A stretch of 64,000 bases of DNA from Phosphuga atrata (Eukaryota; Arthropoda; Insecta; Coleoptera; Silphidae), in contig OX155896.1 of assembly GCA_944588485.1 (NCBI GenBank), positions 44,451,196 to 44,515,195 of the forward strand, read 5' to 3'. Below, in pieces: positions 45,758-56,852 of this stretch. The translations under genes were made by a program, and so were the position numbers. A model generated the notes under the pieces. That model worked only from the letters and a program-made list of their open reading frames with translations. It was not told where the DNA came from and did no database searches. Numbering within the stretch: the stretch's first letter is position 1; every line of letters starts with the position of its first letter.

Positions 45758-46085
45758 GAATACAGTGTTCAGAACAAAGTGAGCTTTTAGAAAAATGAAC
45801 GTTAATATTTCTAATAGCAGTAATAACAAACAAATGTCTATTGTGTAATTCAATATCCTGCGTGGTATTAGCCAGGGAAGTAGTTGTTTCAATATGACAT
45901 TTGTCAAAGTCCTAGTAGGATTTAATTTTTGCAGATTAACGAACAGGTTGAATATTTTATATTCAAGCTATTTTTCGTCTTATTATGTTTATTTAATATT
46001 AATTTCTTTAATTTTCCTATGTTAGTCAGTGTAAGGTTTACCTGAAGAAAACAAAAAGGGCTTATGGAAGATTCTTCTTAATCTC

Positions 46086-46750
46086 TTGAATAATTCCTTT
46101 TGTTCTCCCTACACTTTCATTTATGTATATTTGTATTTAGTGTGTATTATAATATATTTCTTTGTGTGGAGCACAATAATTTAAAAAAATCTAATTTTGT
46201 ATTTCTTGCCTCGGACATTCAAAAATAACTCAAAGACTAAAAGAAATTTTGAAAAATGTTTAAAAAAATAATCAAGTTGACTCGTTCAATTTACCACCTT
46301 TAATAAAACAAAGAAAATAAGCTTCGCTTCATTAATATTTTTCCTTGTGCATGTAAAAACTTGGACTTGTTTGGAGTGGGTGTGTTCAAGCTAGTAGCAG
46401 TCGCATCCGTTTTAATTAATAGCTGCAATCCGTTGAAAACTGTCCGACGCAATTAATGCTATTTGTTATAAGCGTTAACGCCATTAATAATTTATTTAAT
46501 TTGCAATCGCCACACGCAAACAATAATTTATGTAACATTTTTTTATCCAGGCAATGTTTTAAAACCTCTCCACAAACCGGACCAAATACAACCAGACTAC
46601 ATAAATATAAACAAACAAGACTTACTATCAATTTTGTATTTGATTTTGTTCGTGAAAACTTATCTAACATCTTTTTGTTTCTTAGTGTCTTTAATCTATT
46701 TCATTATTCAGTTATTTATATATTTCATTATTAATCTATTTAATTAATGA
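46086..46750. other. Non-repetitive A+T-rich stretch
   Basis: No gene or repeat recognised. 46,400-46,560 has several ATTAAT/TTAATT cores and CCGTT/GCGTTAACGCC in a less biased background; a regulatory role is only a guess. Confidence 0.35.
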
Positions 46751-49690
46751 GTCAAATGGGGGACATGGAAGAAGCCTACACGTAGATTGCGAGTGGAGAG
46801 CGTTAATTACAGCAATCGGGCGTCCCCTGGAAACGGCAAAAGCCGGCTAAACTTTCCTACACCGAAACACTAAGCGAGCCATCGATAATGGATCGGTTTT
46901 TATCAAAGTCAACATTTAAGACGACCTCAATTAACATTGAAGAACTAAGGAAAGATTAACAATGAAGGACTAAGGATAAAGAAACCATTTGATCTGATCT
47001 GACAAGAGTCACTAAGTGGGACATCTTGGTAATCCAAGAAATTCACTTCCAAGAGGCCCTACCGCACGGAGATTCAAGATCGCAGGAATGCGACTCGTCT
47101 TGGCAAGGCCCCATGATCAATACGGAAGCGCCGTATTTGCAACACCTGATCTTGAAATCCGATCTGTTGAATTCACGTCACGCGACAACATTTAGATTCT
47201 CACAGTGGAGGTAAAATCCCTCACAGTCACGTCAATATACAAACCGCCCAATGCAGCCTTCGAATTTCAAGAGGCTCCCAACTTCTGGTCGCAAGACAGG
47301 AGGATCGTGCTGGGCGATTTCAACTGCCACAGCACAATATGGGGATATAGCCAGACCGATGAAAATGGAGCTGAACTGGAAAACTGGGCAGAGCACACCA
47401 ACTTGCACCTGAAACACGACCCCAAACTGTCTCCGTCTTTTAATAGTGGTCGCTGGAGAAGAGGCTATAACCCGAATAACATTTTTGTCTCGGACAAACT
47501 TGTTCCCCTATCAACAAAACATGTAGAATATCTACTCAAACAACGCAGCACCGCCCCATTACATGCGTAATCCAAGCAGCGGTAAAGAGTTCCATTCAAA
47601 AGGCGATATAATTTCAGGAAGGCAAGATGGAATGAGCTTGCAGGTGACCCGGACCACGAGATCACCTCCCTGGAAGCAAAGCCCGAAAACTGTGATGCTT
47701 TCATCGACATCGTCAAGAGACTATCAAGAAAACACATCCCATGGGGATGCAGAACCGAATACATACCAGGTCTTACTCCAGAATTCGCAGACCTGTTGAA
47801 GAGATACCGGACCCTATATGAGGACGACCCCTTCTTTTAGGAAACCATAAATACGGGCGAAGATCTGATGCTACCAATCTCTAGAGTAAACTCCGATAAG
47901 TGGCGAACGATGATGGAAGATCTGGATATGAAGCAGAACAGCCGACGTGCCTGAAAACTTATCAAAAATCTTAGCAACGACTCCACAAGTGCTACTCCGA
48001 ACCTGACACTGGTCACGTCAGAGCAGACCGCACACCAACTGCTAATGAACGGAAAGACCCAAAGAAGGCCCCCCAAAACTCAATTAAAAAGAAATCCAGA
48101 CAACGAAACCGACCCACTATCTGAGCCATTCACAAGCAGTGAATTAAAAACCGTCATTAACAGCTTAAAAAAAATAACAAGGCTGGAGGATTAGATGATC
48201 TAAGAACAGAACAAATAAAACAATTTGGAACTGCAACCATTGCATGGATTAGATTAACACCAACTTAATGAACTGCTGTGAAAGGAAGTTCCAAAGAAGG
48301 ACAAAAAAGGTAAAGGAAGGCTCGAGTAGTCGCGCTTTTGAAACCGGGAGAGTATCATGCAGAACCTAAAAGCTTTCGACCCGTATCATTACTATGTCAT
48401 CTATTCAAGGTGTTCGAAAGATTGATACTGAATCGCATATCTGGTAAAGTAGACGAAAGGATAATACCAGATCGATCAGGATTTAGGCCGGGAAGGTCTT
48501 GCTGTGCCAATTGCTGTGCAATTTCTAAACTTAACACAACATATTGAAGATGACTTTGAGCGCCAGCAAATTACTGGTGTAGCTTTATAGACCTGATAGC
48601 AGCATATGATACCGTAAACCACCAAAAAGCAGTGGAGAAATTGTCTCATCTTACCAAGTACTATCGCCTAGGTTGACTGATGAAAACGCTGTTTCAGAAC
48701 AAGCGCTTCTATGTTATACTGCAAGGAAAAAGGAGTTGATGGAGAGACCAGAGGGATGTTCTACCACAGGGAAGTGTACTGGCTCCTATGCTTTTCAACG
48801 TATACACAAATGACCAACAAATCGACCAACAGACACGTCGCCTCATCTATGCGGATGACACAGCCATGGCGCACAAGGGAAAAGCTTCGAAGAAGTCGAG
48901 AATAAACTAACTACAGCCTTAGAAAACATGGCACAGTACAGCACATAAACCAGTTAAAGCCAAACCCCAGCCAAACCCAGGTAGGTGCATTTCACATGAG
49001 AAATAAGATGCACGCAGGAAGCTGCAAATCACATGGAGAGAACAAGAAATCGAAACATGCGACAATCCAAAGTACCTGGGCGTAACACTGGACCGCACAC
49101 TATATTTCCAAAAACACTGCCAAAATACAAAGGCCAAAGTTTGTGCTAGGAATAATATCATTCTGAAGATCACTGGCACAATTTAGGAAGCGCAGCCTGA
49201 CGTGCTGCGTACGTCGGCCCTTGCTCTCTATTTCTCCGCTACCGAGTACGCAACACCATTGTGGTACAACTCTGTTCGCGAAAGACATGGCAGGCTACCT
49301 ACTATAGAAGGAACAACACCCAAACCTGCGGACCGAACCCAGAGAGAACTTGCCATCGGGACAATTTTTAAAATACGCGAGATGGTAATCACTGAACAGA
49401 CTAAGGACAGGAGAGAAGCGCTACAAATCCAACAAGATGAGATGGGGAATGCCTGTGGATGACGAGCTGTGTGAATGCGGGGGCTTCAGAGCGACAGCCA
49501 CCTTCACAGATGTCCCAACATGGGAGAGGCATGCACGATGGAGGTCCTAATTGTGGCAAATGACACGGCGATAGACGCTGCCAACTGTTGCAAAGGAAGG
49601 GCCTGAAAACACTGGTGTCTCGGACTCGGAAATGAATGAATTAGTCAAATAATAATAATAACAACAACAACCACGACAACAACAAAAATA
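46750..49690 (+). pseudogene. LINE family N copy 2 (endonuclease and RT)
   Basis: Fuller sister of the 15.5-17.4 kb element. A probable endonuclease start (MDRFLSKSTFKTTSINIEEL) is at 46,891. DILVIQEIHFQE near 47,017, YKPPNAAFEFQEAP near 47,240 and LGDFNCHSTIWGYSQTDEN near 47,310 are endonuclease blocks. The RT shows GGLDDLRTEQIKQFG near 48,185, EPKSFRPVSLLCHLFKVFE near 48,362, DRSGFRPGRS near 48,473, FIDLIAAYDTVNH (motif A) near 48,585, LPQGSVLAPMLFNVYTND (motif B) near 48,760 and LIYADDTAM (motif C) near 48,846. Thumb blocks DNPKYLGVTLDRTLYF-like and EYATPLWYNSVRERHG follow. The 3' end is shared with copy 1 and runs into AAT/AAC repeats. Multiple stops and frameshifts. Confidence 0.9.
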
Positions 49691-50526
49691 ATAATAATCT
49701 TTATTACCACCAACAGTAATAAATGGCTATTATATAGTCGTTTAACAATTCGTTAAACGACAAAAAATATAGTCGTTTTAATTTGAAGATAAAATTCTAT
49801 TCAAAATTAAATAAGTCAACTGATTATGATTTGAATGTTTGATCTAGTTAACAAATTATGTGAGAAGTGCAGATTGATTTACTGAGAAGAACTATCAGTA
49901 AGAATAAGACGTGTATTGTCTAGCTTTCCAATTATAAATTATAATTTAATTACAATATTCTTTATCTACAAATTATAATAATTGACAGCGATAGGTAGGA
50001 TTTGTAAAACAGATTTTGAAACTTAAATATAGTTTTCCATGAATAAAATAACTGATAAAACTGAAAGATAACACACACGGAGATAATGTAACACCAGTTC
50101 ACTTAATATGTCTATACATGGAAATATTATGTAAATCAGCTCGCCGCAAAAGCAAAACGATGATTCTGCAGATTACGAAAACGCCCGTGTTACAGCCAAC
50201 AAAGAAAACATCTATTAAATCTACACGTACATATCTACATGTGCTGCAAATATGCACAGCCATTACATCCCATCAACACGAGGTAAACATAATGAGAATC
50301 TATTACCGACTCCTTATAATCACATAGACTGCGAATATATTTAGTAATAATGTTATTAGTATTGAGTGTTTTCTGTATTTTAAAGACCGAGTGTACCGAG
50401 AGTATTTGAAACACGGAATACGTTAAAGATAATAATAGTAGCATACGTGTTATTATTGGTATTATCCAATTATTACGTATGTAAATTAGTTTTATTATAG
50501 TTCAAATATATACTTTTAAGACATTT
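49691..50526. other. A+T-rich spacer
   Basis: Contains a perfect 10-bp inverted repeat GTCGTTTAAC with a 5-nt loop at 49,737-49,761. No gene recognised; short frames at 50,118-50,444 show no motif. Confidence 0.45.
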
Positions 50527-50716
50527 AGGCAGAGAGATAAGACCAGACAAGACCAGACGGACAAGACCAGAGAGACAAGACCAGGCAGAAAAGACCAGAC
50601 AGACAAGACCAGACAGACAAGATCAGATAGACAAGACCAGAGAGACAAGACCAGACAGACAAGACCAGGCAGACAAGACCAGAGAGACAAGACCAGACAG
50701 ACAAGACCAGACAGAT
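50527..50716 (+). repeat. 14-bp minisatellite GACAAGACCAGACA
   Basis: About 13 tandem 14-bp units, a C-variant of the 9-10 kb array. The minus-strand frame of Leu/Ser/Trp/Cys repeats is an artefact. Confidence 0.95.
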
Positions 50717-50816
50717 ACGAACACTCTAATTTTGGTAATGATGTATTATATTATGTATTAATGGGTTTCAACAAAAGAATAATCTCGTTTATTGAGATTT
50801 TTTTCGTTACATTTTG

Positions 50817-51035
50817 GGTCTAATGCATTTTTTTCACCTTCAAACTTCTTGTATTAGATTTGGATTTAAACGGTCGACTGTTGTCCACACCGTCCGATCC
50901 ATGACTGTCACGCTTGGTTACGTAAATACCATCAGCATGTACCGTATTTCCATCAAATCTAATCACAATTCTAGAAATGATTCGATAATATCCGTCCCGA
51001 ATGATCAGAAAAAAATCTAATTGCATTTGAATTGT
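50817..51035 (-). other. Possible terminal exon, unrecognised protein
   Basis: A minus-strand open frame ends at 50,817-50,819 and contains IIRDGYYRIISRIVIRFDGN, VTKRDSHGSDGVDNSRPFK and a basic C-terminus ending KVKKMH. Complexity and codon use look more like coding than the neighbouring A+T-rich frames. An AATAAA on the minus strand lies near 50,790, about 25 bp after the stop. No clear splice acceptor is seen upstream and no family is recognised. Confidence 0.3.
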
Positions 51036-51144
51036 GAACTTTCTGTAACTCAATTTACTATTAATTTTACACAAATTACGACAATTTTCAACACCGAATC
51101 ACAACCGTAAATTCTCTCACAACACATTTTCTTAAAAAAAATCG

Positions 51145-52040
51145 AAATAATGAATGGACATGTATTAATAATTGGAGAACAGAAATTGAAGAACGCTAGA
51201 CCTGGAACGGCAGAAATGGCGGACGGTAGTTGTATCCGCCAAAACCCAAAACCATGGTTGAAACGGATGATAATAATAATAATAAATGGGGGAATCAGGG
51301 GAATCCATCGAACACATAATGTCCGGCTGCTCGGAATTAGTGGAAAACGCTTATCTTGGGCGTCATACCCAAGTCGCTAAACTAATTCACCAGCCAGCCA
51401 TCAAATTTGGAATAATGGGCAACGATACACCGCCCTACCACAAATATGAACCACCCGAAGTGCTTTGGTCCCTCAACTGTAAACCAAGTAAAATCAAGTA
51501 AACCACTTGATTTGCTGGGACAGGCCCATTCTCACAGATGACCGAGAAGCATGTAACAGACAGATATTGTCATCCTCTACTAAATCGATAAGACAGCTAT
51601 CTTAATCGACATCACCATCCCTCTGACGCATAACATTAAGTAAACAGAGGACGAAAAAATAAGAAAAGAAGACCTGTCAATTGAGATGAAAAACATCTGG
51701 AAATTAAACAAGATCAAAATCTTTCCCCTAGTAATATCTGTAGAGGCAGTTATAACACCTAACTATTTAAAGAACTTAGAGAAAATATTCTAAATATAAG
51801 TATTCCAAATTGGACCTTCAAAACCATCCAGAAGATCGTGATTCTGCAGACATGCCACATTGTTTCAAATGTGAATTCCTGAATTAAAACTATCGGAAAC
51901 GTCATGCGGGCCAGGATGAATTTCCTTTCCGCATCGACCGAGCCTAATCCCAATCCATCCAAGGCTTAGGTGAAAGACCACCAGCACCAGCAATGCTGTG
52001 AAAATACAACATAATAATAATTTATTAACGGTAACACAAG
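51145..52040 (+). pseudogene. LINE C-terminus with restriction-like endonuclease
   Basis: Translation across frameshifts gives GESIEHIMSGCSELVENAYL, GRHTQVAKLIHQPAIKFGI, PPYHKYEPPEVLW, then DIVILY and DKTAILIDITIPLT, and finally KTIQKIVILQTCHIVSNV. The H-x-C finger remnant and the D...(about a dozen residues)...ID pattern are those of the C-terminal restriction-like endonuclease of R2/R4/NeSL-type LINEs, which nicks the target. The RT is absent. Stops interrupt the frame near 51,500-51,600. The end near 52,020 has AATAATAAT. Confidence 0.7.
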
Positions 52041-52234
52041 ACATACTTATAAATATACACCACAAGACTTATCCTACAAGTAACCACTATAGTATATGGT
52101 GGGTATATGCTCTGCTACCCGTGCGAATTTAGGGTTTGGTTTGTTATAATTAAATAAATTAATCTATATACTTGTTTTTGTTTTATTTACCGATGTATCC
52201 CATCCCAAAAGGTACCAAAAGCAGTATACGTTTT
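52041..52234. other. Unassigned A+T-rich sequence
   Basis: Nothing recognised. Confidence 0.4.
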
Positions 52235-52390
52235 GGATGGTTAACTTTTAACGGTTAACTTTAACTTTACTTTAACGTTAAATTTTCGAAATTTTAACGC
52301 TTTAACGATTAACGAAGTTAACTTTTTTATTAACGAGTTAACGATTAACGAAGTTAACTTTTGGATTAACTGTGCCCACCTGTGCATTTA
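52235..52390 (-). repeat. GTTAAC-rich hAT-like terminus
   Basis: A run of TTAACG and GTTAACTT repeats ends at AACTGTGCCCACCTGTG. On minus this reads CAGGTGGGCACAGTTAATCC followed by GTTAAC repeats, the pattern of one end of some insect hAT elements. The other end was not found. Confidence 0.4.
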
Positions 52391-52699
52391 TCACAAAACA
52401 TTTATACATTTGTCACAAATAAAACTGAAGCTAGAACATTGATAGATAAATAGATGTATTAATAATTACTGTAGTGATGTATAAATTAAATTTGAAATGT
52501 ATTAGTACAATTCATTAATTGCTAGCTGACCCGGCAAACTTCGTATCGCCTCAGAATCTATAATTTTTAAAAAATCTTATTAGCTAAATTAAAATGAGTC
52601 AAATGTTACGCGTATCGATATTTGGTAAAATAATTCTGTTCTCGATTATATAATAGATGGGAATATAATCGTGTCTTTCCTATCCCTCGCATAAGGTAC

Positions 52700-52985
52700 G
52701 ACGCATAAAAAAGGCAAATTCAAAATCCAAAAGCCCAAAACCCATGTAAATGTCCAAAATATAAAAGCACAAAATACCGAAAGTCCAAAATCCAAAAGCA
52801 CAACATCCAAAAGTCAAAAAAGACAAATTTTAAAATATAAAAGCCCAAAATCCAAAAGTCCAAAATCGATAAGTACAAATGCTCAAAATCCAAAAGTCCA
52901 AAATATAAATGCACAAAATCAAAAAATCGTTATGTTCAAAATCCAAAGGTCAAAATGCCTAATATCCAAAATCGAGTTGATTACT
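52700..52985 (+). repeat. Degenerate AAAATCCAAAAGTCC repeat in Helitron 3' region
   Basis: About 18 irregular 14-18-bp units of CCAAAAT(C/A)(C/T)AAAAG(T/C)(C/A) between the helicase and the Helitron 3' end. Confidence 0.8.
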
Positions 52986-53039
52986 TTCATCGAAGCACCT
53001 TGTGATATAGTTGATTACCTTCAACGAAGCACCTTATAA

Positions 53040-54900
53040 TGATATACCTATATGTGACATTTTTGTTTTGTTGTCGGGCGCGAGAATGAACAAAGCGGAT
53101 GGTTTGCCGACACATGAATATGCTACGTACCATTGACCGTGAGAGAAACATTAATTTTCGAGATTCAGGTCACAAACACTCAAGGATTAGCCTTGTGATT
53201 TGTTGATCGCCATGGCAAATGCAAGCGAATTGGAAATTGAATTCGTTTAAACTCGAATGGCATATCGATTGGGATCATCGGAATTCGCGGAATGAGAACT
53301 TCCTCACCTTTAAAGTTACCTTTAAATATCGTAGCGTGAATCACATTGCTCATGGGTTTTGCCACCAGCAAACGCGTTCCGTTACATAGCTTTGGTTGGT
53401 TCAGATTTCGAAGCATGATGACTACCGAGCCAACCTTCAGGTAGCAAGCCAGGCAGATCCAATGAGTTTAAAAATGCTGATGGATAGTTGGTTGACTCGC
53501 CTTCATTTGTAACAATGTCGATTGATTTTAAAGAATGCGGTGGACCAACAATTTGATTTTGAATTATGATGTTCAAGTGATTTACATATTTGTTTTTTGC
53601 CACTAGAATTGCCCGTTCACTCAACCAATAGTAATTTTTCTGATTAACAACGCTGTTCGGGAACACTTTGTTGATGGGCTCGTCCTTAGTTGAGACGAAA
53701 TTGCAAACATTATGCGGATACAAAATCAATCCATTCGTTTCGTCGACGGAAAGGCGGCCATTACGGATTGACAACAATTGCTTGGAGAAATATTCGGCAG
53801 ATGGATTGTTTAGCAATGCAACTCGCATGTTTGTCGTCAGCTGAAGTTTCTTAATATAGCGCCACAGAGAAGATGATTTGAGGTAAGCGTTTATTTCATC
53901 GGCAGTGGTGGATCTTGGAATTACTGGTAGTATTTGCCGGAAATCGCCAGACAGTGGAATCATTGCGCCTCCAAAACATCTTGAGTCATTGCGCTTTCAT
54001 GGTTCGATTTAGTGCTTCCAATGAATGTTTGTGCACTATTTTGCATTCATCCCATATGTTAAATTTTACTTGCTTTAACAAGTTATTAACATTTTGGCCA
54101 TCTAGCACGAACAGTGGATAAAATCAATGACATGTGGAATGTCTTCCCAGTTCCACCGGACGCATTAAGGAAAAATCAGCCACCATTTCGATCTATTGCC
54201 TTCAATAACTTATCGTCCACATCCTTCTGTTTTGAGTTCAACAGTGATACATTCATTCAAATTGATTCGTTCAATGCATCTCAGTCGTATTCACGTTTAC
54301 GTTCCAATTCTCGATTGAAAGCGTTTTCAAAACGAAATTCCTAACTTTACTAACAAACTGCCGCACATGAGTTAACACATGTCTTCTATCAAAAGCAAAG
54401 CCTGGTTATGCATCTCCTCATTCACCTCGAGATCGGTATTCCCTCAAGTGACTCGAATTCGATGTAAAATATCTTCTGACATGTCATCCTTGTAGGTACT
54501 TGTTCGACAGTTTAATTGGATTCAATCGGATACAAGTCGAAATAATGATAGCAATTAATGTGCATATCTGATTTGGAGATGCAGAAAGATCTGATTTAGT
54601 TATTGTAATGTTCAAATGAGTTTCGTTTTCGAGCAAATTGATCTGTTGACATGCAGCACGAAATATTGGGCACATTGAACCATTGGTAGTTCGAAGTGAT
54701 TCAAAGGATATGGGCCCACGAACATTAGAGAGTAGAGAAACGTTCGTGCAAATGGATCGCTTTGGCAAATAAAAAAGAAACTTGTCAATGTTGTCGCTGG
54801 TGGTGGTGTAGCACATTGAATAACATTTGATGCGTTGAAATAAACTCGTTACCATTTTCTAGATGCACTGCCAAATGTAAAACACATGGATGACGTTCAT
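53040..54900 (-). pseudogene. Helitron Pif1-like helicase relic
   Basis: Read from high coordinate: VLHLAVHLENGNEF near 54,880; SNVRGPISFESLRTTNGSMC near 54,730; ACQQINLLENETH near 54,650; NSKQKDVDDKLLKAIDRNGG near 54,225; Walker A ASGGTGKTFHMSLIL near 54,160; IWDECKIVHKHSLEALNRTM (Walker B) near 54,050; MIPLSGDFRQILPVIPRST near 53,960; LPEGWLG near 53,440; NQPKLCNGTRLLVAK near 53,400; and AINKSQG near 53,200, followed by HGQWYVAYS near 53,125. The helicase would unwind DNA during rolling-circle transposition. At least five stops or frameshifts break it. Order and content match the helicase half of a Helitron protein. Confidence 0.88.
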
Positions 54901-55173
54901 GAATGGGAAATTAAAAGCGACATCTATTGGCATAGCTTAAGTTATAGCTTAAGTAGTTTCGACTGTGCGTCCCATAAAAAAATTCGTTCCATGAGGAAAT
55001 GAATTATTTTCATTATTATTACCTTTTTTCGTGAATTTCTCCAATATTTTAATAGTAAATGTAATAGCAGGGATGGAGACAAATGCAACAAATCAAAAAT
55101 CATAAAGATCGGTCCAGCCGTTCTAGAGTTAAAAAGTCAAAATTTAAACCCGACTTTGTTTTATATATTAAGA

Positions 55174-55650
55174 TTAATACTGTAAAGATTATAAATTTGT
55201 TTTCACAATTTTTATTTATAAAATATAAATATGTATATTAAACCCGTGTTAATTTCTGCGCTATTTAAATTTAAATCAACGAGTAATAATATCGATTCAT
55301 TTCAAAAGTTAATGATATCTTCAGCGAGGATGGGAATTAAAAAAAACTGAAAAGAAACGAATCCTTTAATTTATATCTGATTGATGTGCAGCCGTACTGT
55401 TTACGCTGAAGCGCAACGCGAAGAACAAGTCTGTCTATCTTTTTCATTGGTCACGATTCAAGCTAATTCGAAACTCGTAAAATGAAATATCATAAACGTA
55501 TAAAGAAGAAATTGCATTTTAAAAACGTTATTACTTCATAAACAACTCGCTCTCCCGCAACTGAGAACACTTTTTCTTTAATTATTTTTTTTGCTTGTAC
55601 ATGTGATATAGACACTATAAAAATTACATTTTATAGTTAATTTTATATTA
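55174..55650. other. A+T-rich spacer
   Basis: Nothing recognised. Confidence 0.5.
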
Positions 55651-55651
55651 C

Positions 55652-55709
55652 AGACAAGACTAGAAAGATAAAAGTCACTCCGAACACTTTTATCCCTCTA
55701 GTCTTGTCT
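55652..55709. repeat. 23-bp inverted repeat containing the minisatellite core
   Basis: AGACAAGACTAGAAAGATAA pairs with TTATCCCTCTAGTCTTGTCT with two mismatches. The core AGACAAGACTAG is that of the 14-bp minisatellites. Confidence 0.85.
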
Positions 55710-55744
55710 AGACACGAGATCGAAAAGAAATATCAGACTAGACT

Positions 55745-56099
55745 AAGGTGATTAGATTTTGACGTTGAGTTTTCGGGACAAAATTGTCAAAATGTGGGAC
55801 GGGGTTAAAGGGTGGATTGTGTCTTGAAAAAACTGAAAAAACCAGGAAAACTTTTAATCTTGAGCTTGACTAAAAAAAAGGTTAAGCTAGGTTAGGTTAG
55901 ATTAAATCAAGTTTGAATCTAAAAAGCGGCTCTTAAAGCAAAAAAAAGATTGACGACAAATTTTTTAGTTAAAAAAATAATATTCCAAAAAGCGGGACAT
56001 TTCAAAAACAACGCGGAACGCGGGACAAATTGTGAAAAATGTTACCATTTTTAACAATTTGTCCCGTGTCTTGACAGGAGCGGGACGTTTGGTCACCTT
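55745..56099. mobile_element. 355-bp MITE (AAGGTGACCA-type ends)
   Basis: Ends AAGGTGATTAGATTTTGACG and the complement of CGGGACGTTTGGTCACCTT. Internal GGGACAAATTGT occurs in both orientations. It is flanked by AGACT on both sides (55,740-55,744; 56,100-56,104). No coding capacity. Confidence 0.75.
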
Positions 56100-56276
56100 A
56101 GACTAGGCAGGCTAAATAGGTTAGATAAGACTGAATACAAACAAAACAAAATAGACTAGATCAGGGATCAGCAAACTTTCAAGTGAGAAGAGCTAGGTTG
56201 TCAAGAAAACGGGATAGCAAAAGAGCAAATAAATTGAAATTAAAGAGCCAATATTTTCAAAAAAATAATAATGATA

Positions 56277-56537
56277 GGGAAAGATGGTTCGTTCTGGAAC
56301 CACCTCCGCCTCTGACCTTGACCACTTCCGATGACCTTGACCGCTTCCTGTGTAGGGTGGGGCTCCATAGACCTCACACCCTGTTAAGCGTGGGGTTACG
56401 TGAGGTTACCTCACACTCTTGTAGTGCTGATTAAAGCTGATTAAAAGCTGATTAATTCTGATGGCGGAATGAAATGATGGTGACGAAAGATGATGAAGTC
56501 AGAGGCGGAAGTGGTTCCAGAACGAACCATCTTTCCC
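56277..56537 (+). mobile_element. 261-bp MITE copy 1
   Basis: Ends GGGAAAGATGGTTCGTTCTG and its exact complement, flanked by TA. Terminal repeat about 40 bp with TCCGCCTCTGA. Internal GACCTTGACC(A/G)CTTCC repeats and CAGCTTTAATCAG-like repeats. The open frames across it are shadows. Confidence 0.9.
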
Positions 56538-56563
56538 TACTAGAAAGATGGTTAAGAAAGACC

Positions 56564-56850
56564 GGAAAGATGGTTCATACTGGAACCTCCGCCTCTGACC
56601 TTGACCACTTCCGAAGACCTTGACCGCTTCCACTTCCTTGACCGCTTTTAATCAGCTTTAACAGCTTTTAATCAGAATTCATCAGCTTTGAATCAGCTAT
56701 AATCAGCACTACAAGAGTGTGAGGTCTGTAACCCCACGCTTAACAGGGTGTGAGGTCTATGGAGCCCCACCCTACACAGGAAGCGGTAAAGGTCAGTGGA
56801 ATTGGTCAACGTCAGAGGCGGAGGTGGTTCCAGAACGAACCATCTTTCCC
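56564..56850 (-). mobile_element. MITE copy 2, inverted relative to copy 1
   Basis: Second copy of the 56,277 MITE, separated by 26 bp and in opposite orientation. Its outer end CGAACCATCTTTCCC is followed by TA (56,851-56,852). The inner end has lost a few bases (GGAAAGATGGTTCATACTGG). Confidence 0.88.
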
Positions 56851-56852
56851 TA

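Larger units (their letters stand above)
36655..46085 (+). mobile_element. LINE family A copy 1, multiply interrupted
   Basis: A CR1/Jockey-like LINE whose parts are spread over 9.4 kb. The parts are 36,655-36,790 (KPVTETDIYNKIL), 37,316-37,883 (GFRKGHSSTTVLKNVIDEIS, motif A LLELTKAFDTVNH near 37,625), 40,671-41,244 (motif C reads YADTQLIY, one Asp of YADD deleted, near 40,685; thumb follows after an internal deletion near 40,792), then 42,930-42,975, 44,781-44,835 and 45,758-46,085. Inserts between them are annotated separately. Copy 2 (27,967-33,478, minus) provides the unoccupied order. About 200 bp at 45,813-46,008 is also absent from copy 2. Confidence 0.85.
52522..55173 (-). mobile_element. 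Helitron, Rep domain not seen
   Basis: The minus-strand 5' end TCTTAATATATAAAAC at 55,173 follows a host A. The 3' end is ...CGGGTCAGCTAG at 52,522. Near the ends are AGAACGGCTGGACCGATCTT and GATACGAAGTTTGCCGGGTC, widely conserved in insect Helitrons. The only protein is a Pif1-type helicase relic. No HUH-Rep motif was found in the ~300 bp between the 5' end and the helicase, so the copy is non-autonomous. Confidence 0.85.

Noticed and set aside
50502..50690. 62-codon Leu/Ser/Trp/Cys repeat frame
   Set aside because: Translation of the 14-bp GACAAGACCAGACA minisatellite.
55885..55915. TTAGG telomere repeat (GGTTAGGTTAG)
   Set aside because: Only two units, inside a MITE; far too short for telomeric DNA. 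The same applies to AACCTAACC near 62,512.
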